Assembly (NCBI GenBank): GCA_949499105.1
Contig: CATEFX010000019.1
Coordinates: forward strand, 1-64,000
Direction of reading: 5' to 3'
Origin: Formosa sp. Hel1_33_131
GTDB lineage: Bacteria; Bacteroidota; Bacteroidia; Flavobacteriales; Flavobacteriaceae
DNA: 64,000 nt
Within the stretch, counting starts at the first letter, position 1; each line of letters starts with the position of its first letter. The translations under genes were made by a program, and so were the position numbers. This document shows positions 24,651 through 33,905 of this stretch, one piece after another. The notes beneath the pieces are model-generated. The model had not been told where the DNA came from. It saw nothing but the letters and a program-made list of their open reading frames with translations, and made no database searches.

Positions 24651-26051
24651 ATGAAATCATATGATGTTGCTATCATAGGATCTGGGCCTGGCGGCTATGT
24701 CGCTGCCATCCGTTGTGCTCAATTAGGAATGAAAACTGCGATTATCGAAAAATATGCCACTTTAGGAGGCACTTGTTTAAATGTTGGGTGTATTCCAAGT
24801 AAAGCCTTACTCGATTCATCGCACCACTACGAAGATGCTGTAAAGCATTTTGAAACCCACGGAATTGAAATTCCAGGAGACATCAAAATCAACCTTGAAA
24901 AAATGATTGGTCGAAAGCAAGCTGTTGTGGATCAAACCACCGGAGGAATTGATTTTTTAATGACTAAAAATAAAATTGATGTTTATCATGGGATGGGGGC
25001 TTTTAAAGATGCCACTCATATTACCATTAGTGGCGAATCTAACGAAGAAATTGAAGCTAAATACAGCATCATAGCAACCGGAAGTAAGCCAACGACCTTG
25101 CCATTTGCAACGGTTGATAAAGAACGTATCATCACTTCTACGGAAGCCTTGAAATTAAAAGAAATCCCAAAACACCTAATTATTATCGGTGGGGGAGTCA
25201 TTGGCTTAGAATTGGGCCAAGTCTATAAACGACTGGGATCTGAAGTAACGGTCATCGAATATATGGACCGCATTATACCAACCATGGATGCTGGCTTGTC
25301 TAAAGAACTAAATAAAGTATTTAGAAAGCAGAAATTTAATATCAACGTTTCTCACAAGGTCACTTCTGTCAAACGAAATGGAGATGAAATTACCGTAATT
25401 GCAGAAAATAAAAAAGGCGATCTCGTTGAGTTTAAAGGCGATTATTGTTTGGTATCTGTTGGTCGTAGCCCTTATACGGCTGGATTAAATACTGCCTCAG
25501 CTGGCGTAACGCTTACCGATCGTGGACAAGTAGAAGTAAATGGGCATTTACAAACCTCGGCATCTAATATTTATGCCATTGGTGATGTTGTCAAAGGGGC
25601 CATGTTGGCGCATAAAGCCGAAGAAGAAGGGGTGTTTGTCGCCGAAACTATCGCAGGTCAAAAACCCCATATCGATTATAATTTAATTCCTGGTGTTGTA
25701 TATACATGGCCAGAAGTGGCTTCTGTCGGAAAAACAGAAGAACAGCTAAAAGAAGCAGGTATTGCCTACAAAACCGGCCAGTTTCCAATGCGTGCATTGG
25801 GTCGGAGTCGTGCCAGTATGGATTTAGATGGCTTTGTTAAAATACTAGCCGATCAAACCACTGATGAAGTCCTAGGCGTTCATATGATTGGTGCGCGTTG
25901 TGCCGATTTAATTGCAGAAGCTGTTGTGGCAATGGAATTTAGAGCATCTGCTGAAGACATTTCAAGAATGTCACATGCACATCCCACGTTTGCCGAAGCC
26001 ATTAAAGAAGCCGCCTTAGCCGCTACTGAAGATCGTGCGCTTCATATCTAA
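24651..26051 (+). CDS. lpd: Dihydrolipoyl dehydrogenase (first copy)
   Basis: FAD-dependent E3 component of 2-oxoacid dehydrogenase complexes or the glycine cleavage system; it reoxidises lipoamide with NAD+. The 466 aa carry GSGPGGYVAAIRCAQ (FAD Rossmann fold), the redox pair CLNVGC near residue 45, GGGVIGLELGQVYKRLG (NAD site), YAIGDVVKG, and HAHPTFAEAIKEA with the catalytic His-Glu pair. A second E3 is at 43695-45071; which complex each serves cannot be told from position. TATGTTTG and TATTTTTG (24612-24627) are overlapping promoter-like elements. Confidence 0.96.
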   Translation: MKSYDVAIIGSGPGGYVAAIRCAQLGMKTAIIEKYATLGGTCLNVGCIPSKALLDSSHHYEDAVKHFETHGIEIPGDIKINLEKMIGRKQAVVDQTTGGIDFLMTKNKIDVYHGMGAFKDATHITISGESNEEIEAKYSIIATGSKPTTLPFATVDKERIITSTEALKLKEIPKHLIIIGGGVIGLELGQVYKRLGSEVTVIEYMDRIIPTMDAGLSKELNKVFRKQKFNINVSHKVTSVKRNGDEITVIAENKKGDLVEFKGDYCLVSVGRSPYTAGLNTASAGVTLTDRGQVEVNGHLQTSASNIYAIGDVVKGAMLAHKAEEEGVFVAETIAGQKPHIDYNLIPGVVYTWPEVASVGKTEEQLKEAGIAYKTGQFPMRALGRSRASMDLDGFVKILADQTTDEVLGVHMIGARCADLIAEAVVAMEFRASAEDISRMSHAHPTFAEAIKEAALAATEDRALHI

Positions 26052-26071
26052 AATCTAACTTTTCAATAGTT

Positions 26072-26105
26072 AAAAACTCTCCTTTTTGGAGAGTTTTTTT
26101 TGTTT
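26072..26105 (+). terminator. Terminator after lpd
   Basis: AAAAACTCTCC pairs with GGAGAGTTTTT around a T5 loop, followed by a long T-run. Strong intrinsic terminator. Confidence 0.9.
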
Positions 26106-26253
26106 TTATTCAAATTTTTGTATGTCAATGTCTTAATAGTTATTTTTTTTTAATATATTTAACTAGTTGATTGTGAGTGTTTTGTATAATCTTTTAATGA
26201 AATTATTAAACAAAACTTTTATTAACAGATTTGATGCGCATAAAAATGTTTCA

Positions 26254-26865
26254 ATGATAATACCAAATCTAACTTTGAAAGAACATTACTTACTAAACGA
26301 GCTTACCGACGAAGTCTTAGTCGATTTAATTGTAACGACTCAAGATTCTTCATTTTTTAAAGTTTTGTATGAACGTTATGTCCAAATGGTATTTAAAAAA
26401 TGTAAGAGTTTTTCAAAAAACAGCCAAGAAGCTGAAGATCTCTGTCAAGATATCTTTATAAAATTACTGGGAAAAATTGAGAGTTTTAACGGATCCTCTA
26501 AGTTTTCAACTTGGTTATATGCATTTACTTTTAACCACTGCGTAAACTATCACCAACGAAATAAATTTAATAAGTTTGAAAAAATCGCATATAATATAGA
26601 CCTAATATGTGATGATGTTATCTCTCAAAGTAATGAAGAGAACTTTAGTCAGCTCCTGAAATTAGAAAAACTCAAAGAGGCCATGAATTTAATTCCAGTC
26701 CATGAGAAACAAATTCTGATTTTAAAATATCAAGAGTTCAAAAGTATCAAAGAATTAGTCGTCTTTTATAATGTTGGAGAAAGTGCAATCAAAATGAGAT
26801 TAAAACGCGCAAAAGAAAAGCTATTAACCGTTTATAATAACTATCAGTATGAGGCTGCAATTTAG
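26254..26865 (+). CDS. RNA polymerase sigma-70 family factor (ECF-like)
   Basis: Alternative sigma factor, about 203 aa from the ATG at 26254. Region 2 reads LYERYVQMVFKKCKSFSKNSQEAEDLCQDIFIKLLGKIESFNGSSKFSTWLYAFTFNHCVNYH. Region 4 has MNLIPVHEKQILILKYQEFKSIKELVVFYNVGESAIKMRLKRAKEKL. The ORF opens at a TTG (26167) and has ATGs at 26197 and 26254; I favour 26254 because MIIPNLTLKEHY resembles relatives, but this is unsure. No anti-sigma gene is adjacent, which is unusual for an ECF factor. The target promoters are unknown. Confidence 0.82.
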   Translation: MIIPNLTLKEHYLLNELTDEVLVDLIVTTQDSSFFKVLYERYVQMVFKKCKSFSKNSQEAEDLCQDIFIKLLGKIESFNGSSKFSTWLYAFTFNHCVNYHQRNKFNKFEKIAYNIDLICDDVISQSNEENFSQLLKLEKLKEAMNLIPVHEKQILILKYQEFKSIKELVVFYNVGESAIKMRLKRAKEKLLTVYNNYQYEAAI

Positions 26866-26868
26866 TCT

Positions 26869-28221
26869 CTATTTTTTATTTCGTTTATTATAATTTTTAT
26901 CGCCTCTTGTTTGCGGTTTTTTATATTTTTTAGCAATAACGAATTTGTAAGAACCCCCTAGATTTTCCTTCTTATTTTTATCTTTTTTATCATGAAATGC
27001 TGGGCCAGGCGCATCTTCATCCGTTTGTTTATGCGGATTGTAATGTTCTCTTATTTGAGGTCGCTCTTCTTCGATGAGTTCATTTGAAATTTCGACAGTA
27101 TCAGGAATGTCTAATGTTTCAATCGTCATTTTCATTAGCGCTTCAATTGCATCCTTATAATCGGTTTCATTTTCTTTAGAAAGAAGTAAACTTGTGCCTT
27201 TTCGTTTCGCACGCCCGGTTCGACCGATTCGGTGCATATAATTTTCAGGATATTCTGGCGTGTCAAAATTGATCACATGAGATACATCATCAATATCCAA
27301 CCCACGAGCCATAACATCGGTTGCTACTAAAATTCTATTGAATCCATTTCTAAATTGATCGATACTTCGCAAACGATAATTTTGAGTTTTATTGGAATGA
27401 ATCACACAAGATTCTCCATGGTAAACCTCTTCTAAAGACTCAAATAACCGATCGGCCATCCGTTTGTTGGAAACAAAAATGAGCACGCGATAATAGGCGC
27501 CCCGATCGTCCATTAAAAATCGAATCAAATTTACTTTCGTATAATAATTGGGAACCTCATAACGATACTGCACGATATTTTCGAGAGGCGTTCCAGAGAG
27601 TGCCACCGAAATACGCTCAGGACTGGTGAAAAAATCGGTAATCAAGGCATCGACATCTGAAGTCATTGTTGCTGAAAACATAATATTTTGGCGACGTTCT
27701 GGCAACAAATCAAATATATTGATGAGTTGGTGTCTAAAGCCCAAATCGAGCATGACATCCACTTCATCGATGACCAGTTTTTGAATATTTTTTAGTTGAA
27801 GCACCCGACTAAGTGCCAAATCATACAAACGTCCAGGAGTCGCGACAAGGATGTCTATCCCTTCTGCAATTTGCTGTTTTTGAGTATTAATATTGGTGCC
27901 TCCATAGACACCTAAAACACGGTTATTTGTATAAACGTTGAGTTCTTCTAAGGTATCAACGACCTGAACGACGAGTTCGCGCGTTGGCACTAAAATTAGA
28001 ATCCGAGGGTTTTCTTGATTGATATATGTCAAGTTTCTAATAAGGGGTAAAGAGTACGCAAGTGTTTTACCGGTCCCTGTTTGTGCAATTCCAACCACAT
28101 CTTTTCCTGCACAAATGACATTAAAAGAAGCTTCCTGAATGGGGGTTGGTTCTACAAATCCTAAATCTTCAAGCGCATTACTTAAAGGAGTGGTTAATTT
28201 AAAGTCTTCGAAAGATACCAT
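26869..28221 (-). CDS. DEAD-box ATP-dependent RNA helicase
   Basis: RNA helicase for ribosome assembly, cold adaptation or RNA decay, 450 aa. The motifs are ordered: Q motif (FVEPTPIQEASF), Walker A AQTGTGKT near residue 46, PTRELV, TPGRL, motif II DEVD (a variant of DEAD), SAT, VATDVMARGLDID, and HRIGRTGR. The C-terminal tail after about 380 is strongly basic and disordered (KKDKNKKENLGG..., ending NKRNKK), typical of RNA-annealing extensions. TACCTTTG (28238-28245, minus) is a good -7 element 17 nt upstream. Its 3' end abuts the sigma factor gene. Confidence 0.93.
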   Translation of the reverse strand: MVSFEDFKLTTPLSNALEDLGFVEPTPIQEASFNVICAGKDVVGIAQTGTGKTLAYSLPLIRNLTYINQENPRILILVPTRELVVQVVDTLEELNVYTNNRVLGVYGGTNINTQKQQIAEGIDILVATPGRLYDLALSRVLQLKNIQKLVIDEVDVMLDLGFRHQLINIFDLLPERRQNIMFSATMTSDVDALITDFFTSPERISVALSGTPLENIVQYRYEVPNYYTKVNLIRFLMDDRGAYYRVLIFVSNKRMADRLFESLEEVYHGESCVIHSNKTQNYRLRSIDQFRNGFNRILVATDVMARGLDIDDVSHVINFDTPEYPENYMHRIGRTGRAKRKGTSLLLSKENETDYKDAIEALMKMTIETLDIPDTVEISNELIEEERPQIREHYNPHKQTDEDAPGPAFHDKKDKNKKENLGGSYKFVIAKKYKKPQTRGDKNYNKRNKK

Positions 28222-28286
28222 TGAAAATAATTTGCGACAAAGGTAAGGTATTCTTATAAAGTGACGATTTATTATTTAGATCTGAT

Positions 28287-28294
28287 TAACTTTG
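28287..28294 (+). promoter_or_regulatory. Promoter -7 element of pabB
   Basis: TAACTTTG is a perfect TAnnTTTG match 15 nt before the TTG start codon at 28310, so the message would have a very short leader. This supports the TTG start, since no ATG lies near. Confidence 0.45.
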
Positions 28295-28309
28295 TAATAA
28301 AAATAATAG

Positions 28310-29599
28310 TTGCGGCATCACAAAGAAATTAAGATCAGTTCGGAAACAGGCTTTAAAACTCAGTTATTAGCTTGGGCACAACAATTTGAAGAAATTGTTT
28401 GGTTGGATTCTAACCACTATTTACAGCCGCATAGCAACTACGATGCACTATTGGCAGTCGATGCTTTTACCAGCATTCAAACCGATGCGGTCCATGGATT
28501 TTCTAAATTGAAAGAATACCAATCAATCACCAACGATTGGATTTTTGGATACCTTTCCTATGATTTAAAAAATGATGTGGAACCTTTAAAGTCACAAAAT
28601 TTTGACGGCCTTCAATTTCCCGATCTTTGTTTTTTTCAACCCAAAAAACTATTCCTTTTAAAAGATAATATACTCACAATAAAGTATTTAAATTTTGTAT
28701 CTGATGAAATAGATACTGATTTAAAATCAATTCAATCTTTTTCTATACAAACAGATGATACTCATAATAATGCGATTAAAATTGAATCTCGAATCTCCAA
28801 AGAATCTTACTTAGACAAGGTTGGGACTGTATTATCTCACATTCATAGAGGCGATATTTATGAGGCTAATTTTTGTCAAGAATTTTATGCCAATGCCGAA
28901 TTGGATCCTTTAGAAACCTTTGTTAAGTTAAATGCAATTTCACAAACGCCATTTGCAACTTTTTTTAAAAATGGAAGCCAATTTTTATTATCGGCATCTC
29001 CAGAGAGGTATTTAAAAAAATCTGGTTTAGAAATGACTTCTCAGCCTATAAAAGGCACGACAAAACGATCTCAACATCCAGAAGAGGATTTGCAGTTGAA
29101 AACCAATTTAGAAAACAATCAGAAAGAGCGTAGTGAAAATATAATGATCGTAGATTTGGTACGAAACGACCTTTCTAAAATCGCAAAAAAAGGAACTGTG
29201 AAAGTGACAGAGTTGTGTCAAACGCATAGTTTTAAACAAGTGCATCATATGATTTCCACCGTCCAAGCGGAAGCCCTTCCAACGGTTTCTGCCGTTGATA
29301 TTATTGCGGCGACCTTTCCAATGGGCAGCATGACAGGTGCCCCAAAAATCTCCGCAATGAACATTATAGAATCACTTGAAGAAACTAAAAGAGGACTCTA
29401 CTCAGGAGCTGTGGGTTACTTTACTCCTGGAGCTGATTTTGATTTTAATGTCGTCATTCGAAGTATTTTATATAATGCGTCTACTGCATATATTTCATTT
29501 TCGGTGGGTAGTGCTATTACTTCAAAAAGTACTCCAGAAAACGAATATGAAGAGTGTCTTGTGAAAGCCAAAGCAATGCGTAGTGTTTTGGAAAATTAA
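28310..29599 (+). CDS. pabB: Aminodeoxychorismate synthase component I (chorismate-binding)
   Basis: Converts chorismate to 4-amino-4-deoxychorismate for folate, or is a close anthranilate-synthase-like relative; 429 aa. The chorismate-binding domain shows GDIYEANFCQEFYA, SPERYLKK, PIKGTTKR (the lysine characteristic of PabB-type enzymes), ENIMIVDLVRNDLSKIA and GSMTGAPKISAMNIIESLE. The start is TTG. No glutaminase partner is adjacent. tilS begins 16 nt downstream, suggesting an operon of pabB, tilS and a YheT hydrolase. Confidence 0.9.
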   Translation: MRHHKEIKISSETGFKTQLLAWAQQFEEIVWLDSNHYLQPHSNYDALLAVDAFTSIQTDAVHGFSKLKEYQSITNDWIFGYLSYDLKNDVEPLKSQNFDGLQFPDLCFFQPKKLFLLKDNILTIKYLNFVSDEIDTDLKSIQSFSIQTDDTHNNAIKIESRISKESYLDKVGTVLSHIHRGDIYEANFCQEFYANAELDPLETFVKLNAISQTPFATFFKNGSQFLLSASPERYLKKSGLEMTSQPIKGTTKRSQHPEEDLQLKTNLENNQKERSENIMIVDLVRNDLSKIAKKGTVKVTELCQTHSFKQVHHMISTVQAEALPTVSAVDIIAATFPMGSMTGAPKISAMNIIESLEETKRGLYSGAVGYFTPGADFDFNVVIRSILYNASTAYISFSVGSAITSKSTPENEYEECLVKAKAMRSVLEN

Positions 29600-29615
29600 T
29601 TTGTAATATTGCGTC

Positions 29616-30947
29616 ATGTTCAATGCCTTTGAAAATCTGTTAAATAATCAATTTTCTTTTCTAAAAGAGACCCCTGTGTTACTTGCGGTTTCTGGTGGGT
29701 TGGATAGTATGGTGTTGACTCATTTGTGCAAAAACGCTGGACTGAAAATCGCCCTAGCACATTGCAACTTTAAACTCAGAGCCGATGAAAGCGATGGAGA
29801 TGAAGACTTTATGAAAGCCTACGCAAAAACCCATAACATAGACGTGTTTACAACGTATTTTGAAACAGAGTTAGTTGCACAAACAACCAAGAAATCCATC
29901 CAAATGGCAGCCCGTCAATTGCGTTATGACTGGTTTGAATCATTGCAAATTCAGCATGGTTTTAAATATGTTTTAACGGCGCATCACGCTGACGATAATT
30001 TAGAAACCTTTCTCATTAATTTATCAAGGGGGACAGGACTCGATGGACTCATCGGAATTCCTGAGATTAATGGATCTGTAGTACGACCTTTACTAGAATT
30101 TTCTCGCGATGAAATTCTCGATTTTGCAACCCAAGAACACATTAATTGGCGTGAGGATGGCTCTAATCAAAACACAAAATACCTTCGTAATAAATTACGA
30201 CACACAGTCATTCCACTTTTAAAAGAATTGAACCCGTCCTTTATGGATTGTTTTGAATCTACCCAAGCGCATTTAACGGATACCAAGTCACTTTTAGAAG
30301 ATTATATGTTAGAGATCGAGGATCGGGTTATTGACGCTGTTCATGAGGATCAAATCCTCTATAATATTGATAAAATCCAATCCTTAAATAATCCAAAAGC
30401 GTATTTGTTTCAACTATTAAAAACGTATAATTTCACCGATTGGAAAGAAATATCGGCGCTTATGAATGCACAGTCGGGAAAGCAAATCGTATCCAGTTCA
30501 CATCGATTATTAAAAAATAGATCGCAATTGATTTTAAGTAAATTGACATCTGTAGAAGCTACACCTATTTTGATTGATGCGTCAGAATCCTTAATTTCAA
30601 TTCCAAATAAAGCATTTGATTTAAAAATGGAGGTTGTCACATCTCTCGGTCAAAATGAAACAAACGTGGTGTATTTGGATTTTAAGACTTTAAAATTTCC
30701 ATTAACCCTTCGTAACTGGACGGCGGGCGACTATTTTTATCCAAGCGGCATGCAGGGTAAAAAGAAGCTGAGTAAGTATTTTAAAGATAAAAAACTCTCA
30801 CTCATTGAAAAAGAAAATACACTTATTATATACAGTGGAGACGCCGTTGTTTGGGTGATTGGTAGACGCGCAGACCAACGATTTATAGCCACTGAATCCA
30901 GTCCTAAAATTTTTAAAATCTCTATTCTACAAAATGCCAATAGTTAA
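29616..30947 (+). CDS. tilS: tRNA(Ile)-lysidine synthase
   Basis: Modifies C34 of the CAU-anticodon tRNA-Ile to lysidine so it reads AUA, an essential step. The 443 aa start with the PP-loop AVSGGLDSMVLTHLC near residue 25, then HCNFKLRADESDGDEDF, TAHHADDNLETFLINLSRGTGLDGL, and the KYLRNKLRHTVIPLL segment. The C-terminal TilS domain (RNWTAGDYFYPSGMQGKKKLSKYFKDKKLSLIEK) is present. Its last 14 nt overlap the next gene. Confidence 0.96.
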   Translation: MFNAFENLLNNQFSFLKETPVLLAVSGGLDSMVLTHLCKNAGLKIALAHCNFKLRADESDGDEDFMKAYAKTHNIDVFTTYFETELVAQTTKKSIQMAARQLRYDWFESLQIQHGFKYVLTAHHADDNLETFLINLSRGTGLDGLIGIPEINGSVVRPLLEFSRDEILDFATQEHINWREDGSNQNTKYLRNKLRHTVIPLLKELNPSFMDCFESTQAHLTDTKSLLEDYMLEIEDRVIDAVHEDQILYNIDKIQSLNNPKAYLFQLLKTYNFTDWKEISALMNAQSGKQIVSSSHRLLKNRSQLILSKLTSVEATPILIDASESLISIPNKAFDLKMEVVTSLGQNETNVVYLDFKTLKFPLTLRNWTAGDYFYPSGMQGKKKLSKYFKDKKLSLIEKENTLIIYSGDAVVWVIGRRADQRFIATESSPKIFKISILQNANS

Positions 30948-31893
30948 AAGCTCTTTTAAAGCACTTCCAATATTTAGGAGTGGATTTATATCAACCGTGT
31001 ATTCTGGTCTTTTACGCCGTTTAAAAATTAAACAGCTTAGAGAGCGCATCACCCTAAGAGATGGCGATTTTATTGACTTGGATTGGAGCTATAGTTCCAC
31101 GCCATCAAAGTCCGTCATTATATTGTTTCATGGATTGGAAGGTCATGGTCAACGCCCCTATATCACGGGAGCTGCGTTGCACTTTAATAAAAATAATAGT
31201 GATGCTATTTGTGTTAATTTCCGATGTTGTAGTGGTGAGTTAAATCGATTTTACTCTTCCTATCACTCTGGAAAAACAGACGATTTAGAGGATATCATTA
31301 AACATGTCGTTTCACTCAATAAATACGACTCAATTTTTCTTAAAGGCATTAGTCTCGGAGGAAATATTGTTTTAAAATATTTGGGAGATGGATCAATTGT
31401 TCCCCCACAAGTGAAGGCCGCCATGGCGGTGTCTGTACCTTGTGATTTATCCGGATCCGCAAAAAAATTACATAAATTTAAAAACCTTCCTTACCATATC
31501 AATTTCAAATGGGGCTTGGTCCAACGATTAAAATTAAAGCAAAAAAAATTCCCTCAAGCAATTTCTAAATCTCAAATTCGAGCGATTCGAACCCTGAATG
31601 ATTTTGATGAAGTGTACACCTCTAGAGCACATGGCTTTGAAAATGCTCAGGATTATTATAAAAAATGCAGCAGTCTTCAGTTTTTAAAAACGATTCAAAC
31701 GCCAGTATTAATTCTAAATGCTTTAAATGATTCCTTTTTATCCGAAGCGTGTTACCCATATAAAGATGTTGAGACCAATCCGATGCTGCATTTAGAAACA
31801 CCCGATCGTGGTGGTCACGTTGGATTTATCACTCGAAAGGGCTATTATTACAATGAAACTCGCGCTCTTGAGTTTTTCTTAGAATGTAAGTAA
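30934..31893 (+). CDS. YheT-family alpha/beta hydrolase
   Basis: Cytoplasmic esterase-like hydrolase of 319 aa. It shows the oxyanion region LFHGLEGHGQRPYITGAA, FRCCSGELNR, and the nucleophile elbow KGISLGGNIVLKYLG, with the late HVGFI supplying the histidine. The family's natural substrate is unknown. It overlaps tilS by 14 nt, so translation is probably coupled. Its end overlaps maf on the opposite strand. Confidence 0.88.
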   Translation: MPIVKSSFKALPIFRSGFISTVYSGLLRRLKIKQLRERITLRDGDFIDLDWSYSSTPSKSVIILFHGLEGHGQRPYITGAALHFNKNNSDAICVNFRCCSGELNRFYSSYHSGKTDDLEDIIKHVVSLNKYDSIFLKGISLGGNIVLKYLGDGSIVPPQVKAAMAVSVPCDLSGSAKKLHKFKNLPYHINFKWGLVQRLKLKQKKFPQAISKSQIRAIRTLNDFDEVYTSRAHGFENAQDYYKKCSSLQFLKTIQTPVLILNALNDSFLSEACYPYKDVETNPMLHLETPDRGGHVGFITRKGYYYNETRALEFFLECK

Positions 31894-32460
31894 GGTGTTG
31901 TAGATTTTATCCATTGGAAAGCCCATCACATTAAAGTAAGAACCTTCAATTTTAGTGACTCCAACTTGTCCAATCCAATCTTGAATCCCATACGCGCCAG
32001 CTTTATCTAAAACCGTATAATTGTTGATATAATACCATAGTTCCGCATCAGTGAGCGATTTGAACGTCACTTTGGTAATGGAATTTATTGTTTTTTGACT
32101 GTCAACCGATTTAAAACATACCGATGTAATCACTTCATGTGTGTGGCCACTCAAGCTTTTTAGCATTTGAAAGGCCTCATTTGTATCGATTGGTTTTCCG
32201 AGTGCTTTATTGTCAAACCAAACAATGGTATCGCTCGTAATGAGGATATCATTTGGTTTTAATTCTTCTACAAAAGGCATTGATTTGAGTTGCGCCAAAT
32301 AATCAGAAATCTCAAAATGCCGAAGTCTATCGGGGTATTCTTCTTTTACAGGCTTGATTCGGATCTCAAACTCCAGTCCAAGCCCTTTAATTAGCTCCTG
32401 TCGTCGTGGAGAAGAAGAGGCTAAAATGATGTGTTTGGATTTGAGACGTTCAGTGAGCAT
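31879..32460 (-). CDS. maf: Maf-like nucleoside triphosphate pyrophosphatase
   Basis: House-cleaning pyrophosphatase that hydrolyses non-canonical or modified NTPs; 193 aa, standard length. The family opening ILASSSPRRQELIKGLGLEFEI is intact, followed by SDTIVWFDNKALGKP and the YGIQDWIGQVGVTKIEGSYFNVMGFP signature. It is the last of three tightly spaced minus-strand genes (DUF2520, kdsC, maf), a common order in this family. Confidence 0.94.
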   Translation of the reverse strand: MLTERLKSKHIILASSSPRRQELIKGLGLEFEIRIKPVKEEYPDRLRHFEISDYLAQLKSMPFVEELKPNDILITSDTIVWFDNKALGKPIDTNEAFQMLKSLSGHTHEVITSVCFKSVDSQKTINSITKVTFKSLTDAELWYYINNYTVLDKAGAYGIQDWIGQVGVTKIEGSYFNVMGFPMDKIYNTLLTF

Positions 32461-32470
32461 ACATTATATA

Positions 32471-33001
32471 TTAATCATATTGCGCATCGAATGCTTTCAT
32501 CCAATGGCCTTGTACTTTTAAAACTTGTTCTAAAATATCACGCACAGCCCCTTGCCCTCCTTTTTTGTGTGAGATGTATTTTGAGACTGCTTTAACTTCA
32601 GGGACTGCATCCAGTGGGCAGGTGGGAAGTCCAACCAATTTCATAGGCGGAATGTCCGGAATATCGTCCCCCATATAAATGACATTTTCTGGGTTCAATT
32701 GGTGTGTTTCAAATAGTTTATTGAGTTGTACAACTTTATCATGTGCCCCCAAATAAATTTCTTTAACGCCCAAACCTTCAAGTCGCTTTCGAACGCCTTC
32801 ATTTTTTCCGCCAGAAATAATACAGATTAATAAACCAGCATCCACGGCTGTTTTTAGAGCATAGCCATCTCTTGTACTCATCTTACGAAGCATTTCTCCG
32901 TCACTGGTCACTAAAACAGAACTATCGGTTAACACCCCATCGACATCAAAAATTAATGTCGTCACGTCTTTAAGGTATTCTTTATAATTTTTTGTATCCA
33001 T
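32471..33001 (-). CDS. kdsC: KDO 8-phosphate phosphatase, KdsC-like
   Basis: HAD-superfamily phosphatase that releases KDO from KDO 8-phosphate for LPS; 176 aa, cap-less (C0) type. Motif I LIFDVDGVLTD near residue 17, motif II IISGGKN, and motif IV MGDDIPDIPPM are present, as is HKKGGQGAVRDILE near the end, typical of KdsC. It overlaps the upstream DUF2520 gene by 20 nt. The LPS role fits the LptF/G permease in this window. Confidence 0.9.
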   Translation of the reverse strand: MDTKNYKEYLKDVTTLIFDVDGVLTDSSVLVTSDGEMLRKMSTRDGYALKTAVDAGLLICIISGGKNEGVRKRLEGLGVKEIYLGAHDKVVQLNKLFETHQLNPENVIYMGDDIPDIPPMKLVGLPTCPLDAVPEVKAVSKYISHKKGGQGAVRDILEQVLKVQGHWMKAFDAQYD

Positions 33002-33752
33002 GAGTGTTTTTTATTGAATTAGTAAGTTGATCATACAGCGATTGGTAATCTGGATGACTTTCTAAAGTTCTTAGATGGTGATTGATCGTCACTTGGTCAT
33101 TGCGTTTTGCAGGGCCCGTTTGCGCACTGTAAGGCGATGTCTGTTGAATTTTTTTTGCAGTTTCTAATATCAGAGGTTTTAAAACATCAAAACTAATCGC
33201 TTTAAAATCGGTTAATTCATGAGCGATGCGATACAACTGATTGGTAAAATTATTAACAAATACGGCCGATAAATGCAGCGCTTGCCGTTGTTCGGTATTG
33301 ATCATATAAAACGGACTTCCCATTGAAGCTGCCAGGGTTTTAAGAAGTTTTGTATCTTCTTTTTCCATCGTTTCAATGCAAAATGGAACTTCTGAAAAAT
33401 CCAATTCTGAAGTTGCCGAAAATGTTTGAAGTGGATAAAAGACCCCTCGTCGGTGTTTCATATCCAAAAGTTTTAGAGCCACACTTCCCGAGGTATGCAC
33501 CACCAAACGATTTTCAAAAGGAAGTTGTTTTGACAGCTCCGAAACAGCTTTGTCACTGACGGCGATCATATACACATCCGCCATTTTCAAATCCTTTACA
33601 TCATGGCATAACTCAATGGATTTCACGGGCCATTGGATCGCTTTAGGATCGCGACAATACCATTGAACCAAGTTTAAGTTTTTGGCAGATTGAACCGCCT
33701 TCACTAAATGAGTTCCTACATTTCCAGCTCCTAAAATTACCACTGATATCAT
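32982..33752 (-). CDS. Rossmann-fold DUF2520 oxidoreductase-like protein
   Basis: 256-residue protein with an N-terminal NAD(P)-binding fold (VVILGAGNVGTHLVKAVQ) and a C-terminal all-alpha DUF2520 domain (about 130-250, including LSAVFVNNFTNQLYRIAHE and TGPAKRNDQVTINHHL). This resembles ketopantoate/pyrroline-carboxylate reductase-like enzymes, but the substrate is unknown. First gene of the DUF2520-kdsC-maf operon, overlapping kdsC by 20 nt. Confidence 0.86.
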   Translation of the reverse strand: MISVVILGAGNVGTHLVKAVQSAKNLNLVQWYCRDPKAIQWPVKSIELCHDVKDLKMADVYMIAVSDKAVSELSKQLPFENRLVVHTSGSVALKLLDMKHRRGVFYPLQTFSATSELDFSEVPFCIETMEKEDTKLLKTLAASMGSPFYMINTEQRQALHLSAVFVNNFTNQLYRIAHELTDFKAISFDVLKPLILETAKKIQQTSPYSAQTGPAKRNDQVTINHHLRTLESHPDYQSLYDQLTNSIKNTHGYKKL

Positions 33753-33869
33753 TCAGCTAAAATAAACAAGTAATCGGTCATTTGAAAGTTTAAAGAAACC
33801 AATACATTTAATTTGTTTAAATTACTGTTAAAACCGATTCACATAAATGACTTTTTCTATTAAAATAGG

Positions 33870-33877
33870 TACATTTG
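33870..33877 (+). promoter_or_regulatory. Promoter -7 element of ccsBA
   Basis: TACATTTG matches TAnnTTTG, 28 nt before the ATG. No clear TTTG lies 19-20 nt upstream. Confidence 0.4.
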
Positions 33878-33905
33878 CAGTTCAATAAAATGTGTCTATT
33901 TTAAG